64,000 bases of DNA, from the NCBI GenBank assembly GCA_903835065.1, contig CAILLO010000049.1:1-64000 (forward strand). The letters are read 5' to 3'. Source of the stretch: an uncultured Eubacteriales bacterium. Lineage in GTDB: Bacteria; Bacillota; Clostridia; Saccharofermentanales; UBA5734. Under the pieces are notes generated by a model that did no database searches, had not been told where the DNA came from, and saw nothing but the letters and a program-made list of their open reading frames with translations. Made by a program: the position numbers and the translations under genes. Below are positions 26,069-33,538 of this stretch, one piece after another (position 1 is the stretch's first letter; each line of letters begins with the position of its first letter).

Positions 26069-27367
26069 TCAGGTGGTTATGGGCGTGGGATCTTCGGTCG
26101 CCGTCGGTCCGGAAGTGGGGGACGCGGTGTCGGGAGTCGGTGTCCCGGTGGATTCTGTCGGCGGTGCCGGAGTATCCGAAGGAGACGGCTCGGGCGTCGG
26201 GGACGGCGGGGTCGCCGGCCCGGTGCTCCAGATGAAGCGATGCAGTGCGTCGACCTGGGCAGGCAGGTTCATCACGAGGTTGTACGTGGCGGGGTCCTCC
26301 GTATAGAGGCCGCTCTGCGGGACCTTGTATTCCTGGATCGCGGTCGGATTGGCGACGAGCGTGCCCAGCGCGACCGACAGCATCTGGGCGTCGGTCATGT
26401 TCGTGTTGATCGCGCCGAGGGCGGCCTGGAGCGTGTCGTTCTTCTGCGACGCGGAGGCCTTCCAGAACGCGGCGAGGAGCTGCTTCATCACGTACCGTTG
26501 ACGGGCCGTGCGCTGGTGGTCGCTGTCGAGCTTGCGGATTCGGCCGTACGCGACGGCCTGCCGTCCGTCGAGCAGCTGGAGGCCCGGGACGGTGACCCAG
26601 GGGGACTGCGTCGACACCTTTCGGAAGAGGCTGTTCGCCTCGTCGATATCCCGGTTCAGATAGGGAATCTCGGCGGCCTTGACATCGATCGTGACGCCGC
26701 CCGCCATCTGGATCACCTTCTCCGCGCTCCAGAAATCGATCATGACGAAGTCCTGGATGTCGAGGTCGAAGGTCTCGTTGATCGTATTGATGAAGAGGCC
26801 GATGCCGCCGAACACGTAGGGAGAATTGAGCTTGTTGGGCAGCGTGCGGCCGGCGATCGCGACCTGCGTGTCGCGCATCAGCGAGGTCAGCTTGATCGCG
26901 TTGTGATCGGAGTCGATCGTGACGATCATCATCGTGTCGGTGCGGCAGGCCAGGGTCGAGGCCGACCGTGCGTCGACGCCGTAGACCAGGATATTGGTCA
27001 CGTTCGGGTCCTTCTGGGCCACCTTGTTGATCTGGATCGAAGGCACGACGTAGACGGCGCAACGGCCGTATCCCCAGATTCTCGGCTGCCCCGCGGGCGC
27101 CGAGGAGACGCCCGGCGCCGAGGGGTCGGCCGTCGGCTCGACCGGGTCGGTCGGATCCTCGGGGGGAAGCGTGATCTCGTCGAGCGAACCGGGCGGGACG
27201 GTCACCTTGTCGACGATATCCACATCGGTGTGCCCCGCGTTGCCGAGAAGGTCGAAGACATAGTACGCCGCAGCGCTTCCTGCGACGACGACGAGAGAGA
27301 CGATCGAGATCACGACCGCCCGCAGCCCTTTCCGCAGATGCTTTCCTGGACTCTTCTGGCTTTTCAT
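26069..27367 (-). CDS. LytR-CpsA-Psr (LCP) family protein with Pro/Thr-rich C-terminal tail
   Basis: A second LCP protein, 432 residues, with a transmembrane helix at about 17-39 and LCP motifs NILVYGVDAR, TDTMMIVTIDSDH, LTSLMRDTQVAI, FGGIGLFINTINET and LLDGRQAVAYGRIRKL. It differs from its neighbour by a C-terminal tail of about 45 residues made of Pro, Thr, Ser and Asp, probably cell-wall spanning. The ATG at 27367 overlaps the stop of the pilin-like gene (ATGA), with no clear ribosome site, so it depends on coupling. It is 52 bases before the other LCP gene; tandem LCP genes are usual in Gram-positives and are often partly redundant. Confidence 0.87.
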   Translation of the reverse strand: MKSQKSPGKHLRKGLRAVVISIVSLVVVAGSAAAYYVFDLLGNAGHTDVDIVDKVTVPPGSLDEITLPPEDPTDPVEPTADPSAPGVSSAPAGQPRIWGYGRCAVYVVPSIQINKVAQKDPNVTNILVYGVDARSASTLACRTDTMMIVTIDSDHNAIKLTSLMRDTQVAIAGRTLPNKLNSPYVFGGIGLFINTINETFDLDIQDFVMIDFWSAEKVIQMAGGVTIDVKAAEIPYLNRDIDEANSLFRKVSTQSPWVTVPGLQLLDGRQAVAYGRIRKLDSDHQRTARQRYVMKQLLAAFWKASASQKNDTLQAALGAINTNMTDAQMLSVALGTLVANPTAIQEYKVPQSGLYTEDPATYNLVMNLPAQVDALHRFIWSTGPATPPSPTPEPSPSDTPAPPTESTGTPTPDTASPTSGPTATEDPTPITT

Positions 27368-28362
27368 TCTATCGAATGATAACCCAAGCGTGAATCGACC
27401 GCAACCGGGTCGAGCCGCTCCTGGTATCGGACGACCGTGAGGTCCACCCCCCGGAGAACCGCGTCTTTCCCGGCGTCCCGGAGAAGTCCGGCGGACAGCC
27501 CGTCGTCGGTATTGACCGGAACGACGAGGAGAAGCCGGCGTGCGGCGACCGATCCCGGCCGCATGTCGATCGCATCGGCTCCCCAGGGGGCCGGCGTGCC
27601 GTCGAAACCGGCCAGTGCTTCGATCCAGCCTGCGAGTTCCTCCCGCGCTCCGACCTCGTCCTTCCATCCGTAGGGCGAAAGATCCATGCTGTGGATCGCC
27701 GTCGCCGTCCCGTTCCGGTAGCTGGCGATCACCGGGTAGCCGAGCGGAAGGTTGCCGCCGAACCGGACGCGGACCGCCCGCCCCCGTTCGAGGTTGCCGA
27801 GTTCCCAGACGTTCGACGTCTCCCGGGCGTCCCGCGTACCGTCTCCGTCATTCCAAAGGGCGAAGGCCTGCGTTCGACGCTGCCGGATCGCGCCGAACGG
27901 AGTCCGCAGCGAATAGGAAACGGTGACGCGCATCCAGCCGTCCGAAAGCCCGGATTCGCAGGAAACGGACCACCGGCGTGCGCCCTTCCCTGCGAACAGG
28001 CGGTCGACCGTTGCGGCGGGTGCGCCGGCGGTCGGTAGGCAGGCTTCGAAGAGAGTCGGCAGGAGCGTCGCTCCCGACCCGGAAACCACGACGTCCTCGA
28101 GGAGGGTCGTCCCGAAGGGCCAGTCCTCGATGCCGGCGGCTTCGCAAAGGCTCTGTTCCAGCCGGTCGGCCCCGACGAGATCGGCCGCAACGGAACCGAG
28201 CGAGAGGACGCGACCGGTCCTTTCCATCGCCGAATCGACCCTCAATCCGGCGATGACCGACAGCACCCCGTACAGGAGGAGGACGGACACCAGGACGAAC
28301 CCGGAAACCGCGATGGCCGACTCGATGGCGATGCTCCCCGCACGAGACCTAGGGAGCGACAT
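27364..28362 (-). CDS. TadE-like pilin-family membrane protein
   Basis: A 332-residue protein with a short N-terminus, AGSIAIESAIAVSGFVLV, in which Gly is followed by Ser+1 and Glu+5. This matches the prepilin cleavage pattern (G, then E at +5, then a hydrophobic stem). A single membrane helix is followed by a long extracytoplasmic region with two or three Cys. I cannot assign the C-terminal part to a named family. ATG 28362 has GAGGTACG upstream and overlaps the DUF5702 gene by 14 bases. No prepilin peptidase or pilus ATPase lies in the window. Confidence 0.6.
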   Translation of the reverse strand: MSLPRSRAGSIAIESAIAVSGFVLVSVLLLYGVLSVIAGLRVDSAMERTGRVLSLGSVAADLVGADRLEQSLCEAAGIEDWPFGTTLLEDVVVSGSGATLLPTLFEACLPTAGAPAATVDRLFAGKGARRWSVSCESGLSDGWMRVTVSYSLRTPFGAIRQRRTQAFALWNDGDGTRDARETSNVWELGNLERGRAVRVRFGGNLPLGYPVIASYRNGTATAIHSMDLSPYGWKDEVGAREELAGWIEALAGFDGTPAPWGADAIDMRPGSVAARRLLLVVPVNTDDGLSAGLLRDAGKDAVLRGVDLTVVRYQERLDPVAVDSRLGYHSIE

Positions 28363-29845
28363 CGCCGTACCTCGCGACCGCGGAGATCCCGTCGCCGCGG
28401 TAGACCGTCGAAGCCAGGACCGACGTGCAGAAGCCGGCGAGCGGCGCACGCCCGGGGGTCGCGTCCGGAACGCCGCCGAACAGCGCGAGGTCGTCCTCGA
28501 TCGTGGAGGCGATCCGGTCGAGCTTGACGGAATCCGGCGTCATGGCCAGGAACAGGACCAGGTAGTCGCCGTAGGCCGCCTTCACGGAGGCCAGCTCCGG
28601 CATGGACCGTCCGAGCGCGGCCGGCAGCAGCGGCGTGCTCGCTCCCTCGACCAGCCGCTTCGTATCGGCTTGGGCGGAACCGTAGGCCCAGGCGACCTGG
28701 ATCGCCGCGGCAAGGAACTCCTGGGGAACGTCGAGCGAACCGGAGGTCGCAACCGAAAGCAGAGCCGACAGGGCCGCCCCGAAGGCGCGCGCCCGGGACC
28801 GGGCCTCCTCGTCGACCGTCTGCGAAAGGAGCTGGAGCGCCAATCGGAGGGCCAGGATCCTGCGCTCGACCGCGGTCCGGTTCGCCTCGTCCGCCTCGTG
28901 ACCGACGATCAGGAATTCGACTTCGTACGTCCGCACGGTCGCGATCGTCGAGAGGTTCCGGCCGCGAAGGTCGCGATAAGGCGTCGTCGCGCCGGACTCG
29001 ACGGACTCCGTGACGCGCGATCGGAACATGGACGCCGCGTACGCGTCGAGGGTCACCGTATCGACCAGTTTCTCCACGGAATCCGGCAGGGATTCGAGCG
29101 TCCTGTCGAGAAAGCCGCCGAGCGCATCCGGGTCGAGCGGAGACGGCAGTCCGGGCGACGTCGGGTCGCCGGCCGCGTCGCGGTTCAGCGACTCGAGGGC
29201 CACCAGGCTGTCGCGGAGGTCGCGCGACGCGTCCCCCATGCCGTAGTCTGCGTCATCCGGAGAGCGAACGGAAGTCTCCGCCGGGCTGTCCCCGTTCTCC
29301 AGGGCATGGAGCAGGGCCGTCTGCCACTCCGAGGAAGCGCCGTCCCCTTCCCCGCCGGTATCGAAGAGGGGGTCGAACGACACGACGCCTTCCTGGCGAG
29401 CGAGGCCCGACCAGCTCCCGATGCCGCGCGACAGAAGCAGCGCCGGCACCCGTTCGAGCACGAAGCGTCGGATTCCCGCCTGCAGGATTCCCGGGTCCGC
29501 CAGGGAACCGTCCGGCCGGAGCGCGAGCGCGCAGTCCTTCGCATTCCCCGGGAGTCCCGACCGGAAGATCCCTTCCGCCCGCGCCTTCCAGGCAACGTCG
29601 TCCGAGTCGAACGCGAAGAGACCGTACCTCTGAAGCAGGACGCCGCTGTAGGCGGAGACCGCACCGTCGGCGGAGGACGTGACGGCCCGGAGCAGGCCGC
29701 TTTCGGCCGCCCGCATGCGCGCCCCCTGGAGGAAGATGGAGAAGACGACCAGGCAGGCTCCGACCACGACCGCGAGCACGAGGCTCGCGGAGCCGGTCCT
29801 CCCCCATGTGCGAAGTCGTCCGGTCCGAGCGGCGGGCTTCCGCAC
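28349..29845 (-). CDS. DUF5702-like membrane protein (TadG-like)
   Basis: A 498-residue protein with a basic start and one N-terminal helix, then the DUF5702-type opening GARMRAAESGLLRAVTSSAD and LLQRYGLFAFDSDD. The remainder is a large extracytoplasmic, helix-rich part without recognisable catalytic motifs. DUF5702 proteins are typical of Clostridia and occur next to TadE-like genes, as here. A GTG start at 29845 is chosen because AAGGAG lies ten bases upstream and the preceding gene stops five bases before it. Its function is unknown; a minor pilin or pilus-assembly role is inference. Confidence 0.65.
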   Translation of the reverse strand: MRKPAARTGRLRTWGRTGSASLVLAVVVGACLVVFSIFLQGARMRAAESGLLRAVTSSADGAVSAYSGVLLQRYGLFAFDSDDVAWKARAEGIFRSGLPGNAKDCALALRPDGSLADPGILQAGIRRFVLERVPALLLSRGIGSWSGLARQEGVVSFDPLFDTGGEGDGASSEWQTALLHALENGDSPAETSVRSPDDADYGMGDASRDLRDSLVALESLNRDAAGDPTSPGLPSPLDPDALGGFLDRTLESLPDSVEKLVDTVTLDAYAASMFRSRVTESVESGATTPYRDLRGRNLSTIATVRTYEVEFLIVGHEADEANRTAVERRILALRLALQLLSQTVDEEARSRARAFGAALSALLSVATSGSLDVPQEFLAAAIQVAWAYGSAQADTKRLVEGASTPLLPAALGRSMPELASVKAAYGDYLVLFLAMTPDSVKLDRIASTIEDDLALFGGVPDATPGRAPLAGFCTSVLASTVYRGDGISAVARYGDVAP

Positions 29846-29850
29846 GGGGC

Positions 29851-30117
29851 TCAGGCTCCTTCCCGCTGTCCGCCGAGAATCGAAAGCGCGTCGCCGAGTC
29901 CCGGCACCCACTCGGACAGGATCGCCGCGGAGTCGCCCAGTGCGAGTCCTGCGCGGATCCATCCGTCGGGACGCGTCGCAGGGGTCTCGCAAGTGGATGC
30001 GACCGCCTCCGCCGCCGAAGCGTCGGCCACGGCGTAGAGCCGCGGAGCGGTCAGCAGGAGCGCGAACAGGAGCCAGAACACCAGGGGAATCGCGATCGCC
30101 GTTTCGAGGGCCGTCAT
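29851..30117 (-). CDS. Small TadE/pilin-like membrane protein
   Basis: About 88 residues, starting MTALETAIAIPLVFWLLFALLL, a pilin-like N-terminus with Glu5 and one hydrophobic stem, then a short extracytoplasmic part with one Cys. ATG 30117 follows AAAGGCGGCAGGC. A GTG at 30177 would add a 20-residue leader ending in Gly directly before this Met, which would make a textbook prepilin cleavage site (G, then M, then E at +5), but no ribosome site precedes it. It is first in a coupled set with the DUF5702 and TadE-like genes. Confidence 0.6.
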   Translation of the reverse strand: MTALETAIAIPLVFWLLFALLLTAPRLYAVADASAAEAVASTCETPATRPDGWIRAGLALGDSAAILSEWVPGLGDALSILGGQREGA

Positions 30118-30262
30118 GCCTGCCGCCTTTCCCGCCCCGGTGGGGGCGCTGCCTCCATCATGAGGCGGACGGCGCACGAAGGGGCGTCGCGGAATCCGGC
30201 AGGAGACGGCAAATGTCCGCAGGGCCCGACGGAAGGGTCCGTTGGGTCCGGAAAAGGGGGCG

Positions 30263-31188
30263 TCAGGCGGGGTCGCGCGACCGCAACGGAAAGAGTTCCG
30301 CGGCCAGCATACCGGTCAGGACAAGAAGACATCCGGCCGCCTTCACGAACGTCAGGATTTCCGTGGTCCCGTCGGGGCCCGGGATGAACAGCGCGAAGAG
30401 CAGGCCGAACACCGGTTCGAAGGTGTAGATCAGGACCGCGCGAGCCGGTGTGGTGTGGAACTGGTAGACCGTCTGGACGGTGAAGGCGAGGAAGGTTCCG
30501 ACATGCCGGTGAAGAGGACGGCGAACCAGGGAACCGAGACCGCGGCCCCCGCCGCGAAGGGATGGCCCGTGGCCGCATAGGCGAGTCCCGCGAGGACCGC
30601 GACCGTCAGGAACTGCACGAACGAGAGGGCATAGGGGTCCTCCCCTTCGACGACCCGGTCGAGCGCCGCGACCTGGACCGTCCAGGCGAGCGTGCCGATC
30701 AGCGTCAGGCCGTCTCCGACCCGAAGGGCACCGAATCCGCGCATGGAGAGCAGTCCGGACAGGAGGGCGATGCCGGCGAGCGCCAGCAGGGCGCCGGCGA
30801 AGATGCCGCGGCCGGGGCGCCTGCGGCCGAGGACCGCCTCCAGCAGCGGCACCGTGATGACGATCAGTCCCGTGAGGAAGGCCGAATTGGAGGCCGATGT
30901 GGTCTGCAGGCCCCAGACCTGGAAGAGGATGCCGAGGAACAGGAAGATGCCTAGAAAGATGCCCTTCCGCGCCGTAGACGGCCGGAGGCGGGCGATGCGC
31001 GGGGCGAAGAACGCTCCGCAGAGGAGCGCCGCGACGAGAAATCGGAAGAAGACGAACCCCACCGGCGGGATCGACGCCGCGGCGTTCTTCATGACGATGA
31101 AGGTCGAGCCCCAGACGAGGGTCGCGGCGAACAGGAGTCCTTCCGCACGGCGTCTCGGACCCGCCACCGCGACCGACGCGGGCTTCAA
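30263..31188 (-). pseudogene. EamA/DMT-family transporter, frameshifted
   Basis: The first about 230 codons (from TTG 31188, overlapping the ATPase stop as TTGA) encode an EamA drug/metabolite exporter: LVWGSTFIVMKNA, ILFQVWGLQTTSASNSAFLTG, VTVPLLEA. At about 30500-30506 the frame breaks after PWFAVLFTGM. The matching continuation VGTFLAFTVQTVYQFH and a normal end are in a different frame to the stop at 30263. The total span (926 bases) is one short of a multiple of three, so a single missing base explains it. This is either a recent pseudogene or an assembly or sequencing error. If restored, the protein would be about 308 residues with ten helices, the usual EamA length. Confidence 0.75.
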
Positions 31189-31913
31189 CGCGGCAGCACC
31201 TTCGAGAGGAATTCCCGCGTGCGGGCTTCCCGAGGCGCGCCGAACAGGTCCGCCGGCGTGCCTTCCTCGGCGATCCGGCCCTCGTCCATGAACAGCACGC
31301 GGCTGCCGACTTCGCGGGCGAAGCCCATCTCATGCGTCACGACCAGCATGGTCATGCCGTCCTGGGCGAGCTCCTTCATGACGGCGAGCACCTCGCCCAC
31401 CATTTCCGGGTCGAGCGCGGACGTCGGTTCGTCGAACAGCATGATCTCGGGGTCCATGGCGAGGGCACGGGCGATTGCGACGCGCTGCTTCTGGCCGCCC
31501 GACAGCTTCGCGGGATAGACAAGCGCCTTGTCCGACAGGCCGACGCGCTTCAGGAGCGCGAGCGCCTTGTCCTCGGCGGCGGCCGGGTCGAGTTTCTTGA
31601 GCTGCACGGGGGCGAGCGTGAGGTTCTGGAGGACCGTGAGATGCGGGAACAGGTTGAAGAGCTGGAAGACCATGCCCATCTTCTGCCGCACGCGGTCGAT
31701 GTCGCAGCCCGGCGCGGTGATCTCCTCGCCGTCGACGAGGATGCGGCCGGACGTCGGCTCGTCCAGCCGGTTGATGCAGCGCAGGAACGTGCTCTTTCCG
31801 GAGCCGGAGGGGCCGATGACGACGACCTTCTCCCCTACCCCGACATGCTGGTCGATGCCCTTCAGGACCTCGAGGTCGCCGAACTTCTTGACGAGCTTCT
31901 CAACGGTGATCAC
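31185..31913 (-). CDS. glnQ: Polar amino-acid ABC transporter, ATP-binding protein
   Basis: A 242-residue ATPase of the GlnQ/HisP class. Walker A is GPSGSGKST, the Q-loop is [13 protein letters not shown], the signature is [15 protein letters not shown], Walker B is [14 protein letters not shown] and the H-switch is [10 protein letters not shown]. It energises uptake by the neighbouring permease and binding protein. ATG 31913 overlaps the permease gene by 14 bases. Gene order is binding protein, permease, ATPase. Confidence 0.95.
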   Translation of the reverse strand: MITVEKLVKKFGDLEVLKGIDQHVGVGEKVVVIGPSGSGKSTFLRCINRLDEPTSGRILVDGEEITAPGCDIDRVRQKMGMVFQLFNLFPHLTVLQNLTLAPVQLKKLDPAAAEDKALALLKRVGLSDKALVYPAKLSGGQKQRVAIARALAMDPEIMLFDEPTSALDPEMVGEVLAVMKELAQDGMTMLVVTHEMGFAREVGSRVLFMDEGRIAEEGTPADLFGAPREARTREFLSKVLPR

Positions 31914-32604
31914 TGCGTCTCAACCTCGTTTCCACCCGCTTCAGCAGGGACGTGAGGAACATGACGATGACCAGGTAGATCGCGGCGACGACGATCAGCG
32001 GCAGGAAGGCGTCGTAGGTCCGCGAGCGGATCATGTCGCCCGCCTTGGTCAGGTCCTGCACGGCGATGTAGCCCGCGATGGCGGTCTCCTTGAGGAGCGT
32101 GATGAACTCGTTGCCCATCGCCGGGAGGATGTTCTTCGTCGCCTGCGGGATCACGATGGTCCGCATGGTCAGCCCGTATCCGAGACCGAGCGAGCGCCCC
32201 GCCTCCATCTGTCCGCGATCGACCCCGAGGATGCCGCCGCGGATGATCTCGGCCATGTAGGCGCCGCTGTTGATGCCGAAGGCGATCACCGCGACGAGGA
32301 TCTTCGGGACGTCGACGCTCGCGAAGACGACGAAGTAGATGATGAGCAGCTGCACGACCGAAGGGGTGCCGCGGATGACGGTCAGGTAGAGGTCCGCGAG
32401 GAATCCCAGGGGCCCGACCTTGCCGCCGTTGTACTGCGTCACCTTGACGAGGGCGAGGCCGAGCCCGAGCACCAGTCCCAGCAGCGTCGCGAAGAGGGTG
32501 ATCTCGAGCGTGCTTCCGAGACCCCGGACGAGCCAGAGCCAGCGGTCGTCGGTGATGAAGTCCGACTTGAAATGCATCGCGAGATCGTTGAAGAACGCCG
32601 TCAT
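31900..32604 (-). CDS. Polar amino-acid ABC transporter, permease
   Basis: A 234-residue permease of the GlnP/HisM type with five or six helices. [18 protein letters not shown] opens the core and the EAA loop is [23 protein letters not shown], which docks the ATPase. ATG 32604 is chosen because AAAGGAGG lies just before it; the upstream codons are not needed. Confidence 0.94.
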   Translation of the reverse strand: MTAFFNDLAMHFKSDFITDDRWLWLVRGLGSTLEITLFATLLGLVLGLGLALVKVTQYNGGKVGPLGFLADLYLTVIRGTPSVVQLLIIYFVVFASVDVPKILVAVIAFGINSGAYMAEIIRGGILGVDRGQMEAGRSLGLGYGLTMRTIVIPQATKNILPAMGNEFITLLKETAIAGYIAVQDLTKAGDMIRSRTYDAFLPLIVVAAIYLVIVMFLTSLLKRVETRLRRSDHR

Positions 32605-32645
32605 GCCGAACCCTCCTTTCGGTCCATCCTGCACCCCGAGGGACG

Positions 32646-32681
32646 GACGACGGCCCCGGCGGGAAGCCGCAGGCCGTCGTC
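32646..32681 (-). terminator. Hairpin between binding-protein and permease genes
   Basis: GACGACGGCC and GGCCGTCGTC make a perfect 10-bp stem with a 16-nt loop in the 106-base gap, with no U-tract. It is a typical position for an mRNA-stabilising or attenuating stem that lets binding protein be made in excess over permease. Confidence 0.6.
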
Positions 32682-32710
32682 GCGTCGCGGGGCGGGTCGC
32701 GCGGGGCGGA

Positions 32711-33454
32711 TCAGCCGAGCAGCGTGTCCTGGTATTTCTTGACCAGGGCGTCGAGCGAACCGTCGGCCTTCATCTTCGCGATGACCTTGTTGATCGTCGC
32801 GAGCAGCGCGGTGTTGCCCTTCTTCACGGCGATGGCGTACTGTTCGGTGTCCAGGGGCTGGGCGAGGATCTGGAGGTCCGTGTACTGTGCGGCGTAGATC
32901 TGCGCCGGGAAGGAATCGATGATGACGGCGTCGACCTTGCCCTGCTCGAGCTCGAGGACGGCGTCCGCGAACTTGGTCGGGCGGTCGACGGTCGCGCCGC
33001 TGACGGCGGTCGCGAGCGTGTCGCCGGTCGTGCCCTGCTGGACGGCGATCTTCTTGTTCTTGAGGTCGTCCGCCGTCGCGATGGACGAGCCCTTCTTGAC
33101 CATCACGACCTGCGATGCGTCGAAGTAGGGGTCGGAGAAGTCGACGCTCAGCTTGCGCTCGTCGTTGACCGTCATGCCGGCGGCGGCGAAGTCGATCTTC
33201 CCGCCTTCCACGGCGGCGAGCAGGCTGTCGAAGGGCATGTCCTCGATGGAGAGGGTCTTGCCGGCCTCCGTCGCGATGGCGTTCGCGAGGTCGACGTCGA
33301 TGCCCTTCATCGTGCTGCCGTCCATGTACTCGAACGGCGCGAAGCCGGATTCGGTGCCCATGACGAGCTTGGTGGAGCTGGTGGAACAGCCGGCGAAGGA
33401 GAAGACCAGGGCGGCGACGAGAATCGTCGCGACGAGGATGCGGGTAGTCTTCAT
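32711..33454 (-). CDS. Polar amino-acid ABC transporter, substrate-binding lipoprotein
   Basis: A 247-residue family 3 solute-binding protein with a signal peptide and lipobox FSFAGC (Cys23), anchored on the membrane. GTESGFAPFEYMDG, GIDVDLANAIA, AAAGMTVNDERKLSVDFSDP and the QQGTTGDT hinge are family marks; Asp and Arg in these bind the alpha-amino and carboxyl groups. The side-chain specificity (Gln, Arg or Cys-like) is not readable. AAGGAGGG precedes ATG 33454 and the gene has its own promoter. Confidence 0.94.
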   Translation of the reverse strand: MKTTRILVATILVAALVFSFAGCSTSSTKLVMGTESGFAPFEYMDGSTMKGIDVDLANAIATEAGKTLSIEDMPFDSLLAAVEGGKIDFAAAGMTVNDERKLSVDFSDPYFDASQVVMVKKGSSIATADDLKNKKIAVQQGTTGDTLATAVSGATVDRPTKFADAVLELEQGKVDAVIIDSFPAQIYAAQYTDLQILAQPLDTEQYAIAVKKGNTALLATINKVIAKMKADGSLDALVKKYQDTLLG

Positions 33455-33502
33455 GGGATTCCCTCCTTGGAAAGCATGGATTCATTCAGAACCGACTGCA
33501 TA

Positions 33503-33531
33503 TTTATACATCAATGATGGATAGAACGCAA
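33503..33531 (-). promoter_or_regulatory. Promoter of the amino-acid ABC transporter operon
   Basis: TTGCGT (33531-33526), 17 nt, TATAAA (33508-33503) on the minus strand. The element starts eight bases after the pheT stop. Confidence 0.75.
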
Positions 33532-33538
33532 TCGATTC

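Noticed and set aside
30430-31188. A short 252-residue EamA protein as a functional gene
   Set aside because: The missing C-terminal helices are present just downstream in another frame, so a frameshift explains it better.
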